Source: Burkholderiales bacterium (lineage in GTDB: Bacteria; Pseudomonadota; Gammaproteobacteria; Burkholderiales; Burkholderiaceae_C). Taken from it: a stretch of 33,904 bases of DNA. Positions 6,593 to 15,377 of the stretch are shown one piece after another; position 1 is the stretch's first letter; each line of letters begins with the position of its first letter. Location: the NCBI GenBank assembly GCA_016191995.1, contig JACPVA010000093.1, forward strand, positions 1 through 33,904, in the 5' to 3' direction. A program made the position numbers and the translations under genes. The notes under the pieces were generated by a model. The model ran no database searches. It saw only the letters and a program-made list of their open reading frames with translations, and had not been told where the DNA came from.

Positions 6593-8151
6593 CGCGGCGC
6601 CCGCGCTGGCTCGTGCCGCTCGGCGCGGCGTCCGCCCTGCTGCTCGCCGCCGGCGGCATCGCCTGGGCGATCAGCGGCGAGATGGGCAACCTCCCGCTGG
6701 CGCTGATCTGGGCCGGGCTGCTCGCGCTGCTGGCGTTCTTCCACGCCTTCTTTCCCGAGATCCGCGACTTCGTCGTCCAGCGCTCGACGCGGCACGCGCT
6801 GAACGCGGCGCTGATGGTCGGCGTCTTTCTGCTCATCGTCGCGCTGGTCGCGGCGATGTCGGTCAAGTACAAGCTGCGCGTCGACCTGACCGCCGACAGC
6901 CGCTACACGCTGTCGACGCAGACGATCAAGGTCCTGAAGTCGCTGCCCGGCGACGTCGAGGTGATCGCCTTCTACCGCAGCGACGAGCGAACACGGCAGG
7001 CAATGGCCGACCTGCTCGGCGAGTATGCGCAGCACGCGCCGCGATTGCGCTTCCGCTTCGTCGACCCCGACCGCGACCCGGCCGAGACGATGAAGCATGG
7101 CGTCACCTCGTACCGCACGACGCTGCTGAAGTACGGCGGCCGCCAGGAGACGGTCGGCACCGAGTCGGAGAACAAGCTGACGAACGCGCTGATCAAGCTG
7201 ATCGCGCGCGACGTCAAGGTCTTCTACTTCGTCGAGGGCCATGGCGAGAAGCGCATCGGCAGCCTCGAGGAGAACGGCTACGCCTACCTGCGCGAGGCGC
7301 TCGAGCGCGAGAACCATCAGGTGCGCGAGCTGCTGCTGATGAGCGCCGACAAGGTCCCCGACGATGCCGCGGTGCTGGTCGTCGCCGGGCCGCAGAGCGA
7401 CTACGCGCCGGCCGAGCTCGACCGCATCGACGCCTTCGTCCGCAAGGGCGGCCGGGTCCTCGTCATGCTCGACCCGGGCGGATTCCCGCGCCTGGCGCAG
7501 TTTCTCGCCGGCTTCGGCTTCGAGCTAGGCGAGGACCTGATCGTCGATCGCATGAGCCAGGTCTACGGCGCCAACTTCCTGATGCCGGTCGTGGTCGCCT
7601 ACTACAAGGACCACCCGGTCACGCGCGACTTCGACCTGGCGACCTTCTTCCCGGTCGCGCGCTCGGTCCGCATCGCGGAAGACCCCGCGCGCGGCCGCCA
7701 CGAGCTCGCCCTGACCAGCGACAAGAGCTGGACCACCAAGGGGCCGCTGGCCAAGGACGACGAGCAGTTCGACCCGGCCCGCCATACGCGCGGGCCGGTC
7801 GGCGTGGTCGGGGTCGCCGCGGTCGAGGCCGCGGTCGGCCAGGCCGGGGCGGCGGCGGGGCCGGAGGGCGTCAAGACCTGGGGCAAGGTCCTCGTCACGG
7901 GGGATTCGGACTTCGCCAGCAACAAGTTTCTCAAGACCGCGGGCAACCGCGACTTCGTCCAGAACATGCTGAACTGGCTCGCCGAGGAGCATATCCTGAT
8001 CTCGATCCGGCGCCAGGAGCCGGGGCTGACGCCGCTGATGCTGACCGCCGTCCAGGGCCGGGTCGTCTTCTGGCTCTCGGTCGTGATCCTGCCGTCGCTG
8101 GTGCTGGCGGCGGGGCTGGGCGTGGCCGCGCGGCGGCGGAGGGCGGCTTGA
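6589..8151 (+). CDS. GldG-like ABC transporter auxiliary protein
   Basis: A 520-aa membrane protein. Three N-terminal hydrophobic segments (about residues 8-90) are followed by a large extracytoplasmic domain of the GldG/ABC-transporter auxiliary family (LTADSRYTLS, then EVIAFYRSDE and VFYFVEGHGEK) and a C-terminal helix (about 490-512) with an Arg-rich end. The family contributes a periplasmic platform to GldA/GldF transporters. I chose the GTG at 6589 because it overlaps the permease stop; GTG at 6583 is two codons upstream and equally possible. A Gly/Ala/Val-rich stretch (about 400-425) is a likely flexible linker. Confidence 0.88.
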   Translation: MTRRPRWLVPLGAASALLLAAGGIAWAISGEMGNLPLALIWAGLLALLAFFHAFFPEIRDFVVQRSTRHALNAALMVGVFLLIVALVAAMSVKYKLRVDLTADSRYTLSTQTIKVLKSLPGDVEVIAFYRSDERTRQAMADLLGEYAQHAPRLRFRFVDPDRDPAETMKHGVTSYRTTLLKYGGRQETVGTESENKLTNALIKLIARDVKVFYFVEGHGEKRIGSLEENGYAYLREALERENHQVRELLLMSADKVPDDAAVLVVAGPQSDYAPAELDRIDAFVRKGGRVLVMLDPGGFPRLAQFLAGFGFELGEDLIVDRMSQVYGANFLMPVVVAYYKDHPVTRDFDLATFFPVARSVRIAEDPARGRHELALTSDKSWTTKGPLAKDDEQFDPARHTRGPVGVVGVAAVEAAVGQAGAAAGPEGVKTWGKVLVTGDSDFASNKFLKTAGNRDFVQNMLNWLAEEHILISIRRQEPGLTPLMLTAVQGRVVFWLSVVILPSLVLAAGLGVAARRRRAA

Positions 8152-9110
8152 ACTTCGCCCGCAAGACGGTCTTCTGGCTCATCGTGCTGATCGTGCTCGG
8201 CGGCGCATTCCAGCTCTTCGACCGCCGGCAGGAGGCGAGCCGGCAGGCGCAGGAGGCCGAACTGCGGCTGCTGCCGTTCGCGGCCGACGAGGTCCGCGAG
8301 TTCCGCATCGACAGCGCCGGCGACGGGCCGCGGATCCGCGCCGTGCGCGGGCCGGATGGCTGGCAACTGGTGCAGCCGCTGCGTGCGAAGGGCGATGCCG
8401 AGGCGATCGGCAAGCTGCTGGCGAATATCGTCGGCGCGAGGAAGGACGCGCTGCTCTTCGCGCAGGCCGACCCCGCCAAGCTCGCCGAGCTGGGGCTCGA
8501 CGCGAGGGCGACCGAGATGGGGCTGCGCACCGCGGCCGGCGAGACCGTGCTGGTGCTCGGCGCGCGCGGGCCGACCAACAACGTCGCCTACGTCATGTTC
8601 GAGGGCCGGCCCGAGGTCTACCGCATCCACGCCGACCTGCGCATGGATGCGACGCGGGATGTCCTCGCGCTGCGCGACAAGACCATCCTGGCCTTCGATC
8701 CGGTCAAGATGCGTCGGCTCGAGATCGCCAGGCAAGGGGCCCCCGAGGTGGTCGTCGAACAGGAGCAGGGGCGATGGAACCTGCTGCAGCCGGTGGCCGC
8801 TCGCGCCTCGATGGCGAAGGTGCTCGAGCTGCTGTACGCGCTGAAGAACGGCCAGGCCAAGGCCTTCGTCGACGAGGATCCCCCCGCGCTCGCGCCCTAC
8901 GGGCTGGACCCGCCGATGCTGCGGCTGACGATCCACGAGGAACGGCTCGGCGCCGTGCAGCGGCTCGCGATCGGCGCCAAGGACCGCGCGCGGCGCGGCT
9001 ACTTCGCGCAGGCGAATCAGGCCGGGCCTGTCTTCGACCTCGAGGAGGAGCTCGTCAATACGATCGTGCTGGGCATGGAGAAGCTGTCGGACGAGGACGC
9101 GCCGCGCTAG
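8148..9110 (+). CDS. DUF4340 membrane-anchored protein
   Basis: A 320-aa protein with one N-terminal transmembrane helix (about residues 7-22) and a long periplasmic part containing repeated DUF4340-type units (GPDGWQLVQPLRAKGDAEAI near 66, then QGRWNLLQPVAARAS near 207). DUF4340 proteins are found beside GldG-type transporters, and their biochemical role is unknown. The start is a TTG at 8148 that overlaps the GldG-like stop (TTGA), consistent with coupling. Its last 56 bp overlap the 3' end of the convergent protoporphyrinogen oxidase gene, so no terminator separates the two converging units. Confidence 0.86.
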   Translation: MNFARKTVFWLIVLIVLGGAFQLFDRRQEASRQAQEAELRLLPFAADEVREFRIDSAGDGPRIRAVRGPDGWQLVQPLRAKGDAEAIGKLLANIVGARKDALLFAQADPAKLAELGLDARATEMGLRTAAGETVLVLGARGPTNNVAYVMFEGRPEVYRIHADLRMDATRDVLALRDKTILAFDPVKMRRLEIARQGAPEVVVEQEQGRWNLLQPVAARASMAKVLELLYALKNGQAKAFVDEDPPALAPYGLDPPMLRLTIHEERLGAVQRLAIGAKDRARRGYFAQANQAGPVFDLEEELVNTIVLGMEKLSDEDAPR

Positions 9111-10476
9111 GCGAGGGCCGCGCGGCGAGGATCCGCTCGGCCACGGCGTGGCCGCGCAGCAGCCGGTCGCGCACCGACACGCCGCCGCGGTAGTTCGCCT
9201 CCAGGTGCAGCCCTGCGTGATCGCGCAGCCGGGCCTCGACCGCCTGCATGCGCGCCGCATACGCGCCGTGGTACAGCGGCAGCGCCTGCGCGTGCCGGTC
9301 GATGCGCAGCAGCTCCGGGTCGCCGCGCAGGTCGAGCAGCGGGCGCAGCGTGCGCAGCGCCTCGTCGGCGATCCGCGCGTCGTCCCAGTCGGCGACCTGC
9401 GGCGCGCGCGCGCCGCCGAGGTAGGAGCTCAGCAGCACCTTGCCGGCCGGGGCACGATCGGGAAAGAGCGCGCTCATCCACAGGTTGCCGGTCAGCACCG
9501 CGCTCTCGCCCCTGGGCGCGAGGAAGCCCGTGCCGTCCAGCGGATGGCCGACCGACTCGCGCGCAAGGCCCGCGTGCACGAGCGCGAGCGGCGCATAGTC
9601 GATCCCGCGCAGCAGCGCGGCGAGTTCGGAATCGATGCCGCCCAGCAGCGCGGCCGCGGCGGGCGCGGGGGTGGCGAGGATCAGCTGCGACGCGCGCAGC
9701 GTGCGTGTCCCCTGCGGCGCCGACGCCGTGACGCGCCATCCGCCGTCGTCGGGCGCCACCTCGACGACGCGATGCCCGGTGCGCAGGCCGACGCCGGGGC
9801 TCGCGGCCAGCGCGTCGACCAGCGTGGCCATGCCGCCGCGGAACGAGAAGGTCTCGGTGCGGCTGGCAGTGCGCCGGCGCAGCACGCGGTGGACCAGCAC
9901 CCCGGCGGCCAGGCTGCCGTAGCGCCGCTCCAGCTCGGCGAGCCTGGGCAGCGCCGCGGCCGCGCAGGTCCGGTCGGCATCGGCGGCCAGCGTGCCGGCG
10001 ACGAAGGGCTCCATCGCCTTGTCCAGCATCTCGCGGCCGAGCCGGCGCGTGACGAAGGCGCTCACCGATTCGCCGTCCGGCGCGCGCGAGAAGACCAGCG
10101 GCTCGGCGAGCAGTCGAAGCTTGCCGCGCAGGCTCCACAGCGGCGAGGCGACCAGCGCGCCGATGCGCATCGGCACCGGCCGCAGCCGCCCGCCCTGGAG
10201 CAGGTAGCGCTGCGATTGCGCATCGCGCGTGCGCGCGGCCTTGGCCGGCTCCAGACCCGCCTGGCGCAGCAGCGCGCTGACCTCGGGGCGGAAGTTCAGC
10301 AGCATGCAGGCCGCGCGCTCCATCAGGTAGCCGTCGCGCTGCGTGCTCGCGATCTTGCCGCCCGCGCGCGCGTCGGACTCCCAGACCGTGACCGGCACGC
10401 CGCTGCGCGCGAGCCACCAGGCGGCGGCGAGCCCCGAGATGCCGCCACCGGCGACGAGGACTTCAGTCCTCTCCAT
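9055..10476 (-). CDS. HemY-type protoporphyrinogen/coproporphyrinogen oxidase
   Basis: A 473-aa FAD-dependent amine-oxidase-fold protein. It has the Rossmann motif VAGGGISGLAAAWW (about 8-21) with its acidic ADP-ribose ligand (VWESDARAGGK), the HemY/HemG-type middle region (SFRGGMATLVDAL) and a C-terminal FAD motif (YRGGVSVRDRLLRG). The family oxidises protoporphyrinogen IX or coproporphyrinogen III with oxygen or another acceptor. It is the last gene of a minus-strand run and overlaps the radical SAM gene by 14 bp. A second tetrapyrrole enzyme immediately beside it suggests pathway-level haem supply or modification for the cytochromes encoded upstream, rather than general haem synthesis; that is inference. 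The last 20 or so residues are low-complexity and lie over the convergent DUF4340 gene. Confidence 0.85.
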   Translation of the reverse strand: MERTEVLVAGGGISGLAAAWWLARSGVPVTVWESDARAGGKIASTQRDGYLMERAACMLLNFRPEVSALLRQAGLEPAKAARTRDAQSQRYLLQGGRLRPVPMRIGALVASPLWSLRGKLRLLAEPLVFSRAPDGESVSAFVTRRLGREMLDKAMEPFVAGTLAADADRTCAAAALPRLAELERRYGSLAAGVLVHRVLRRRTASRTETFSFRGGMATLVDALAASPGVGLRTGHRVVEVAPDDGGWRVTASAPQGTRTLRASQLILATPAPAAAALLGGIDSELAALLRGIDYAPLALVHAGLARESVGHPLDGTGFLAPRGESAVLTGNLWMSALFPDRAPAGKVLLSSYLGGARAPQVADWDDARIADEALRTLRPLLDLRGDPELLRIDRHAQALPLYHGAYAARMQAVEARLRDHAGLHLEANYRGGVSVRDRLLRGHAVAERILAARPSPSAARPRPTASPCPARSY

Positions 10477-12529
10477 CGACGGCGATCCCGGCCCCGGCGC
10501 CGTCCGGCCGCGTCGGCGCGCGCGGGTTGTCGCGCAGCTCGGCCTTCATCCGGTCGAGCAGGTCCTTGCCGAGCAGCTCGCCCGGATGCTCGCGCGCGGC
10601 GACGAAGCGCCGGATGGTCGCGAAGCGCTGGTCGGCCTCGGGGTTGTCCTTCAGCCGCGGCACGCGCTCGCGCGCGATCCCGTAGGCGTCGAAGCTCAGC
10701 TCGCGCATGCCGAAGCTCTTCATGCGCTGCACCGCGCGCATCATCGCGCGGTTGCGGTAGCGCGTCAGGTCGCCCGAGGTGATGCGCGTCAGGCCCTCGC
10801 GGCGGGCGTTGAACTCGGCCGCCTTCTTGATCCCGGCGCGGTTGAAGTCCGGCGCCGCGAGCACGCGCGCGAGCGCATCCTCGTCCCATTCGACGCCGCC
10901 GCTGAGCTGGGCGATCGCGGCCTGGGCCTCCGCCTCGTCGACGCGGCCGGTGCGGCGCTTGCGGGCGGCCTGCTCGGCCGCGCCTTCGAGCGCGGGGGCG
11001 ACGAAGGCCCGTGCCTGCGGCGGCTTGGTGGCGACGAAGGCGGCGATCAGGGCGTCGGCGCCCGCGGTCCACGGCAGGCTGCGCCCCGGCGCCTCCTCGG
11101 CCTGCAGCCGGTCGAGCAGCTTGACGTTGACCTCGAGTCGGCCCTCGGCGCGCGCGACATCCTCGGCGACCGCGCGCACGCCCGGCTGCAGAAAGGCCGG
11201 CATCGCGGCCAGCCGATCGCGCGCCTGCTCGCTCCACGGCAGCGATGGCTGCGGCGCGCGCGGCCCCGGCGGCTCGGCGCCGAAGCGCCTTGCCGACAGC
11301 GTGGCGAGATGCTCCGGCGTGACGAGGTCCTCGCCGAGGCCGCGCACATGGTCTTCGGCGCGCTTGCGCACCATCTTGCGCAGGAAGGGTGGCACCCGCT
11401 CCAGCCGTGCCTGCGCGGCCTCGCTCCAGGCGACGGCACCCGGCTGGTCGCGCAGCGGCTCGATGACGGCGCTGCCGTCGGGCGCGTGGACGCACCAGGG
11501 GTCGGTATCCATCAGCCCGCCGCCGAGCGCGAGCGGCCGCGCGCGGCAGCCGCCGCACAGCAGCCTGAACTCGCAGGCGCCGCACTTGCCGTGCAGCGCC
11601 GGCGCGCGCAGCGCCTGGAACTGCGGGGCGTGGTCCCAGATGGTCCAGAAGCCCGCGTCGCGGATATTGCCCTGCGGCTCGGGGATGTAGGGGCAGGCGG
11701 TGACGCCGCCGTCGGGGGCGATGCGCGCATAGTGGATGCCGGCCAGGCAGCCCCCGCCTTCGTAGCCGGCGGCGCGCGTCAGGCTGGACGCCTGGTCGCG
11801 CTGGTAGGCGACGCGCTTGAAGTGCGGCGCGCAGCGCGCGCGGATCAGCAGGTCGCGGCTCGTCGCCTGCGCGGCGACCAGCTCGCCGAGCACGCGTTCG
11901 TAGGTCTCGGGGGCGATGTCCGACATCGACTCGCCGCGCCCGGTGCAGACGAGGAAGAAGACGTTCAGCACGCGCGCCCCGGCGGCACGCGCGAAGTCGA
12001 TCATCGACGGCACCTCATCGGCGTTCGCCTGCGTGACCGAGAAGTGGATCTGGAACGGCAGGCCGTGCCGCTTGCAGGCCTCGATGCCGTCCATCGTCCG
12101 CGCCCAGGCGCCGGGCAGTCCGCGGAAGCGGTCGTGCCGGCCCGGGTCGAGCGAATCGACGCTGATCCCGACCCCCATCGCACCGGCGGCCACGAGCGAG
12201 CTGACACGGCGATCGCTCAGCCCGAGGCCGTTCGTCCCGACGACCATCGCCAGCCCGCGCGAGCGGCCATGCGCGACGAGATCCTCGAGGTCGGCGCGCA
12301 GCAGCGGCTCGCCGCCGGTGAGTACGACCATGGTCTGCGGGCTGCGCGCGGCGAGATCGTCGAGCAGCGCGCGCAGCTCGGCGGTCCCGAGCTCGTCGGC
12401 GTCGCCGTCCCTCAGCGTCGCCGCGTCCAGGTAGCAATGCGCGCAGCCGAGGTTGCAGCGCCGTGTCAGGTTGACGGCGAGCAGGTACAGGTCGTTTGCG
12501 CCCGATACCGCGCCGCCGCCAGCCTGCAT
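10463..12529 (-). CDS. Radical SAM/SPASM protein (NirJ/AhbD-like) with C-terminal PCP_red-like repeats
   Basis: A 688-aa protein. It has a radical SAM core with C25-NLG-C29-AH-C32 and the GGEP motif, then a SPASM-type auxiliary cluster region with Cys at about 261, 279, 316, 319, 325, 328 and 346. The pattern CxACPYIPEPQGN...CGxCEFRxLCGGCRAR resembles NirJ and AhbC/AhbD enzymes that modify sirohaem-derived tetrapyrroles. Beyond residue 365 come four repeats resembling PCP_red, the C-terminal domain of protochlorophyllide reductase subunit B, beginning AWSEAAQ (about 368), PWSEQAR (432), PWTAGAD (487) and EWDEDAL (548). I prefer ATG 12529 over GTG 12583, which would overlap the Usp gene. No nirS or other nir gene is present, so the product is unlikely to be haem d1. 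The exact reaction is unknown. Confidence 0.83.
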   Translation of the reverse strand: MQAGGGAVSGANDLYLLAVNLTRRCNLGCAHCYLDAATLRDGDADELGTAELRALLDDLAARSPQTMVVLTGGEPLLRADLEDLVAHGRSRGLAMVVGTNGLGLSDRRVSSLVAAGAMGVGISVDSLDPGRHDRFRGLPGAWARTMDGIEACKRHGLPFQIHFSVTQANADEVPSMIDFARAAGARVLNVFFLVCTGRGESMSDIAPETYERVLGELVAAQATSRDLLIRARCAPHFKRVAYQRDQASSLTRAAGYEGGGCLAGIHYARIAPDGGVTACPYIPEPQGNIRDAGFWTIWDHAPQFQALRAPALHGKCGACEFRLLCGGCRARPLALGGGLMDTDPWCVHAPDGSAVIEPLRDQPGAVAWSEAAQARLERVPPFLRKMVRKRAEDHVRGLGEDLVTPEHLATLSARRFGAEPPGPRAPQPSLPWSEQARDRLAAMPAFLQPGVRAVAEDVARAEGRLEVNVKLLDRLQAEEAPGRSLPWTAGADALIAAFVATKPPQARAFVAPALEGAAEQAARKRRTGRVDEAEAQAAIAQLSGGVEWDEDALARVLAAPDFNRAGIKKAAEFNARREGLTRITSGDLTRYRNRAMMRAVQRMKSFGMRELSFDAYGIARERVPRLKDNPEADQRFATIRRFVAAREHPGELLGKDLLDRMKAELRDNPRAPTRPDGAGAGIAVDGED

Positions 12530-12539
12530 CGCACGCGCC

Positions 12540-14219
12540 CTATCCGCCCGCGCGGCCGCCGGCGCCGAAGGGGCAGCGGCCACGGGCGAGCGCGAGGCCG
12601 GCCTCGGCGACCTCGAGCGTGATCTCGGCGTGGCCGTGCTCGCGCGCGTAGCCCTCGATGTTCTCGCGGCTGCGATCGCGCATGAAGCCTTCCGGGACCC
12701 GCATCAGGCGCGCGAGCGCGGCCGCCTGCCAGTGCGGGGCGGCTTGCAGGAAGGGCCGGACATGCACCGCCTCGACGACGCCGGATCCGTCCTGGCGCGC
12801 CTTCTTCTCGGCGCGCAGGCTGAGCGTGCCGCGCACCGCGAGATCCTCGACGCCTCGCAGCAGCGCGACTGCCTCGGGCGACCAGCGCAGCGCGTCGTCG
12901 GCGGGCGGCTTGCGGGCCAGCTCGCCGGCGTCGTGCGCGGCGACGATCTCGCCGATCGCGCGCTCGGCGTGGCCGGGCATCAGCTGCGCGGTCGCCTCGT
13001 CGACGATGCGCTCGGTGATCACGGTGTGGCTGCGCTCGTGCGCATAGCGCAGGATCGCCATGCGCGCCATGTTGCGGACGAACGAGGGCACGCGCGCCAT
13101 GCGGGCCTCGGCCTCGCGCGTCCACGCGGTCGTGACGCTGGCGACGACGTCGACCGCCGGCTGATGCTCGCGCATGCCCAGCAGCACCGCGCAGTCCAGG
13201 TCCTCGAGCAGCTGCTCGGCGTTGCCGCCGATGTCGAGCCCGTCGTCGGCGTGGATGCCGAGCTTGCCGGCGACAAGAAGCGACGGCCTCGTCTCGCGCA
13301 CGAAGGCCTCGATCGCATCGTGCGGCTTGCCCGCGAGGAGCCGGGTCTGGATCGTGACGCCGAAGTCATCGGCGATCGATCGCGCGACCGCGAGATGCCC
13401 CTCGTAGATCTTCGCCAGCCCTGAATCGATGACCTCCTCGTGCAGCTTCTCCTGCTCGCGGAAGCGGAAGACCTTGCCCGCCTGCTCCGACAGCACGCCG
13501 GCGATGCGGCGGAAGGCGACGTAGTGGTAGTAGGGGTCGAACGCGGCCACGACATGCACCGGCAGCTGCCAGCGCTGCGCCAGCGCGAGCGCGGTCAGCA
13601 GGGCGCCGTAGGCACGCGTCGATCCGTCCAGCGCGACGGCGATCGGGCCCTCGGCGAGCGCGCGCGCGGGGTCCTTGACGACGAGCGTGTCGATCGTGGC
13701 GCGCCGCGCGACGCGCCGGCAGACGGTGCCGATCCGGTTGCCGCGGATCGCCCCCAGCCCCTGGGCCCCTAGAACGAGCAGGTCGTAGGCGCCGGTATTC
13801 GCTTCGCGCGCCAGTTCGCGGTAGTTCTTGCCCTCCAGCGACCGGCGCCGGAACTCGATCCCGCGCGACCGGCACTGCGCCTCGGCCTGGTCGAGGTAGG
13901 AATCGGTGATGATCGACAGCCCGCGGGTGATCAGGTCGTCGTGCACTTCGCGCTGGCGCTCGAGCTCGGGCTCCTCGCGGTAGGGCGCGGGCAGGCCGCC
14001 CTCCATCTGCCGGAAGCGCATGTCGTGCAGCCGGGCCGCGTAGACATGGGTGCCGGTGACCGACGCGCCCTCGGCGAGCGCCGCGATCGCCGCGCCGTCG
14101 CGCACCGCCGCGTTGGCGTGATCGGACGAGTCGACGGCGATCAGGATACGCCGGTATAGATGCGCGTCGAGCGCCGACGAAGGCGTTGCCGCGAGGTCTG
14201 CAAGCAAGGGCGATATCAC
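12540..14219 (-). CDS. Tandem universal stress protein with three C-terminal PCP_red-like repeats
   Basis: A protein of about 559 aa with two UspA domains. Each has a nucleotide-binding G-x2-G-x9-G motif (GAQGLGAIRGNRIGT in the first; GKLGIHADDGLDIGG in the second). Three repeats related to the PCP_red domain follow: AWTREAEARMARVPSFVRN, RWSPEAVALLRGVEDL and HWQAAALARLMRVPEGFMR. The same repeat type fills the C-terminus of the radical SAM protein encoded 10 bp downstream, which strongly suggests the two proteins share a partner or ligand. Usp domains usually bind ATP and act in stress signalling. The start is uncertain: GTG 14219 (AGGG about 8 nt upstream) or GTG 14252. An Usp carrying PCP_red-like repeats is unusual. 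Confidence 0.85.
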   Translation of the reverse strand: MISPLLADLAATPSSALDAHLYRRILIAVDSSDHANAAVRDGAAIAALAEGASVTGTHVYAARLHDMRFRQMEGGLPAPYREEPELERQREVHDDLITRGLSIITDSYLDQAEAQCRSRGIEFRRRSLEGKNYRELAREANTGAYDLLVLGAQGLGAIRGNRIGTVCRRVARRATIDTLVVKDPARALAEGPIAVALDGSTRAYGALLTALALAQRWQLPVHVVAAFDPYYHYVAFRRIAGVLSEQAGKVFRFREQEKLHEEVIDSGLAKIYEGHLAVARSIADDFGVTIQTRLLAGKPHDAIEAFVRETRPSLLVAGKLGIHADDGLDIGGNAEQLLEDLDCAVLLGMREHQPAVDVVASVTTAWTREAEARMARVPSFVRNMARMAILRYAHERSHTVITERIVDEATAQLMPGHAERAIGEIVAAHDAGELARKPPADDALRWSPEAVALLRGVEDLAVRGTLSLRAEKKARQDGSGVVEAVHVRPFLQAAPHWQAAALARLMRVPEGFMRDRSRENIEGYAREHGHAEITLEVAEAGLALARGRCPFGAGGRAGG

Positions 14220-14342
14220 ATGCGGACCCTGCCGGCCTCGCGCCGCGGCCACGCGCGTCCGCGCAGAAACCTCGTCCGCACCCTGGATTCCGCGCGCCGG
14301 CGCTGCGCCGCCCTGGATGCTCGCGAGGCTGCGCGGGCCGCG

Positions 14343-15302
14343 CTACTGGCTGACCTTGAGCGAGACGTCGGCGGCCTTCTTGCGGTTGCCGCCCTCGACG
14401 AATCCGCCACCGACGAGGATGGAGCCGCCGCGCCCGGCCATCTCGGACTCCAGCAGCTCCTGCGCATCCTTGAAGTCCTTGTTCGTCGACGCGTTCAGCG
14501 CGTCGACATCGCCGGCGATCGGCTTGAAGGTCGACTTCGGCGCGAGGTACTCGGCCAGGGCCTTCGGCGGCGGGACATCCTGCATCGCGCGGATGAAGGC
14601 GACGATGTTCCAGATATCCTGGTCCTGCAGCACGTTGCCCCAGCTGGGCATCGACGACGACAGGCCCACCGCCTCGCCGCCACCCTTGACCACCATGAAC
14701 AGCTCGAGGTTGCTCTTCTTGTTCATGTAGTCGCCGCGCGTCAGCGTCCGCGGCCGCGGGTTCAACTCTGCCGCGCTCGGGCCGTCGCCGTGCATCATCC
14801 AGCCGTGGCAGGCGATGCAGTAGGAGTAGTAGTACATCTTGCCGTGGTTCGGGTCGGCGCCGGCGACCAGCGTGGTGCCGAACTTCGGCGACCAGTTGTT
14901 GGTCCACTGGTCGTAGATTTCCGGGCCCGCCGCGGGTTTGCGCACGCGGTCCCACAGCTCGGTCTTGTACGAGCCCTGCGCATCACCGTAGCCACTCTCG
15001 GTCTGGTAGGTCGCGGTGTCGGTGTTGGCGCGCTTGCCGACACCGGTCAGGTAGTCGAACGGCGCGACGCCGTAGGTACTGCCACCCTTGCCGCGCTCGT
15101 AGTTCGACGCTTCCTTGGCGTAGGCCTCCGCCGCCTTTCGGACTTCGGCATCGCTCTGGGTCGGGCAGACGACCTTGACCCCGCCGGCCGTGCAACGCTT
15201 CTCCGGCTCGGCGGCGACCGCCGACGCGCCCGCCCATGTCAGGCCCAGCCCAGCCAGCGCCGCCAGCGCCGTCATGTGCGCATTCAGTTTGCCGTCTTTC
15301 AC
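14343..15302 (-). CDS. Exported monohaem cytochrome c, NosZ-linked
   Basis: A 319-aa protein with a Sec signal peptide (about 1-31, SAVAAEP). A long N-terminal domain includes C37 and C46, which could form a disulfide. A class I cytochrome c domain follows, with C162-IA-C165-H166 and a probable axial Met in SSSM218PSWG. About 75 residues after the haem domain end in a basic tail. It lies 75 bp downstream of the NosZ-like gene in the same direction, the place where nosC-type cytochromes sit in some nos clusters, so it is a candidate electron donor to it. The GTG start at 15302 is supported by GAGGAG about 7 nt upstream. At 319 aa it is long for a monohaem cytochrome. Confidence 0.88.
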   Translation of the reverse strand: MKDGKLNAHMTALAALAGLGLTWAGASAVAAEPEKRCTAGGVKVVCPTQSDAEVRKAAEAYAKEASNYERGKGGSTYGVAPFDYLTGVGKRANTDTATYQTESGYGDAQGSYKTELWDRVRKPAAGPEIYDQWTNNWSPKFGTTLVAGADPNHGKMYYYSYCIACHGWMMHGDGPSAAELNPRPRTLTRGDYMNKKSNLELFMVVKGGGEAVGLSSSMPSWGNVLQDQDIWNIVAFIRAMQDVPPPKALAEYLAPKSTFKPIAGDVDALNASTNKDFKDAQELLESEMAGRGGSILVGGGFVEGGNRKKAADVSLKVSQ

Positions 15303-15377
15303 GTCAGGTCTCCTCGCTGGAAAGCCCCCCTGCCGGGGAGCGACCGGTGTCGTTCGGCACCATGCATCCGCAACGCC

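Noticed and set aside
10463..12529. Assignment as haem d1 enzyme NirJ of a nitrite reductase operon
   Set aside because: No nirS, nirE, nirF, nirD/L/G/H or nirN is nearby, and the long repeat-bearing C-terminus is not part of NirJ.
15303..15377. Intrinsic terminator between the NosZ-like gene and the next cytochrome gene
   Set aside because: A short CCCC/GGGG stem is present, but the T tract is minimal, so read-through is likely.
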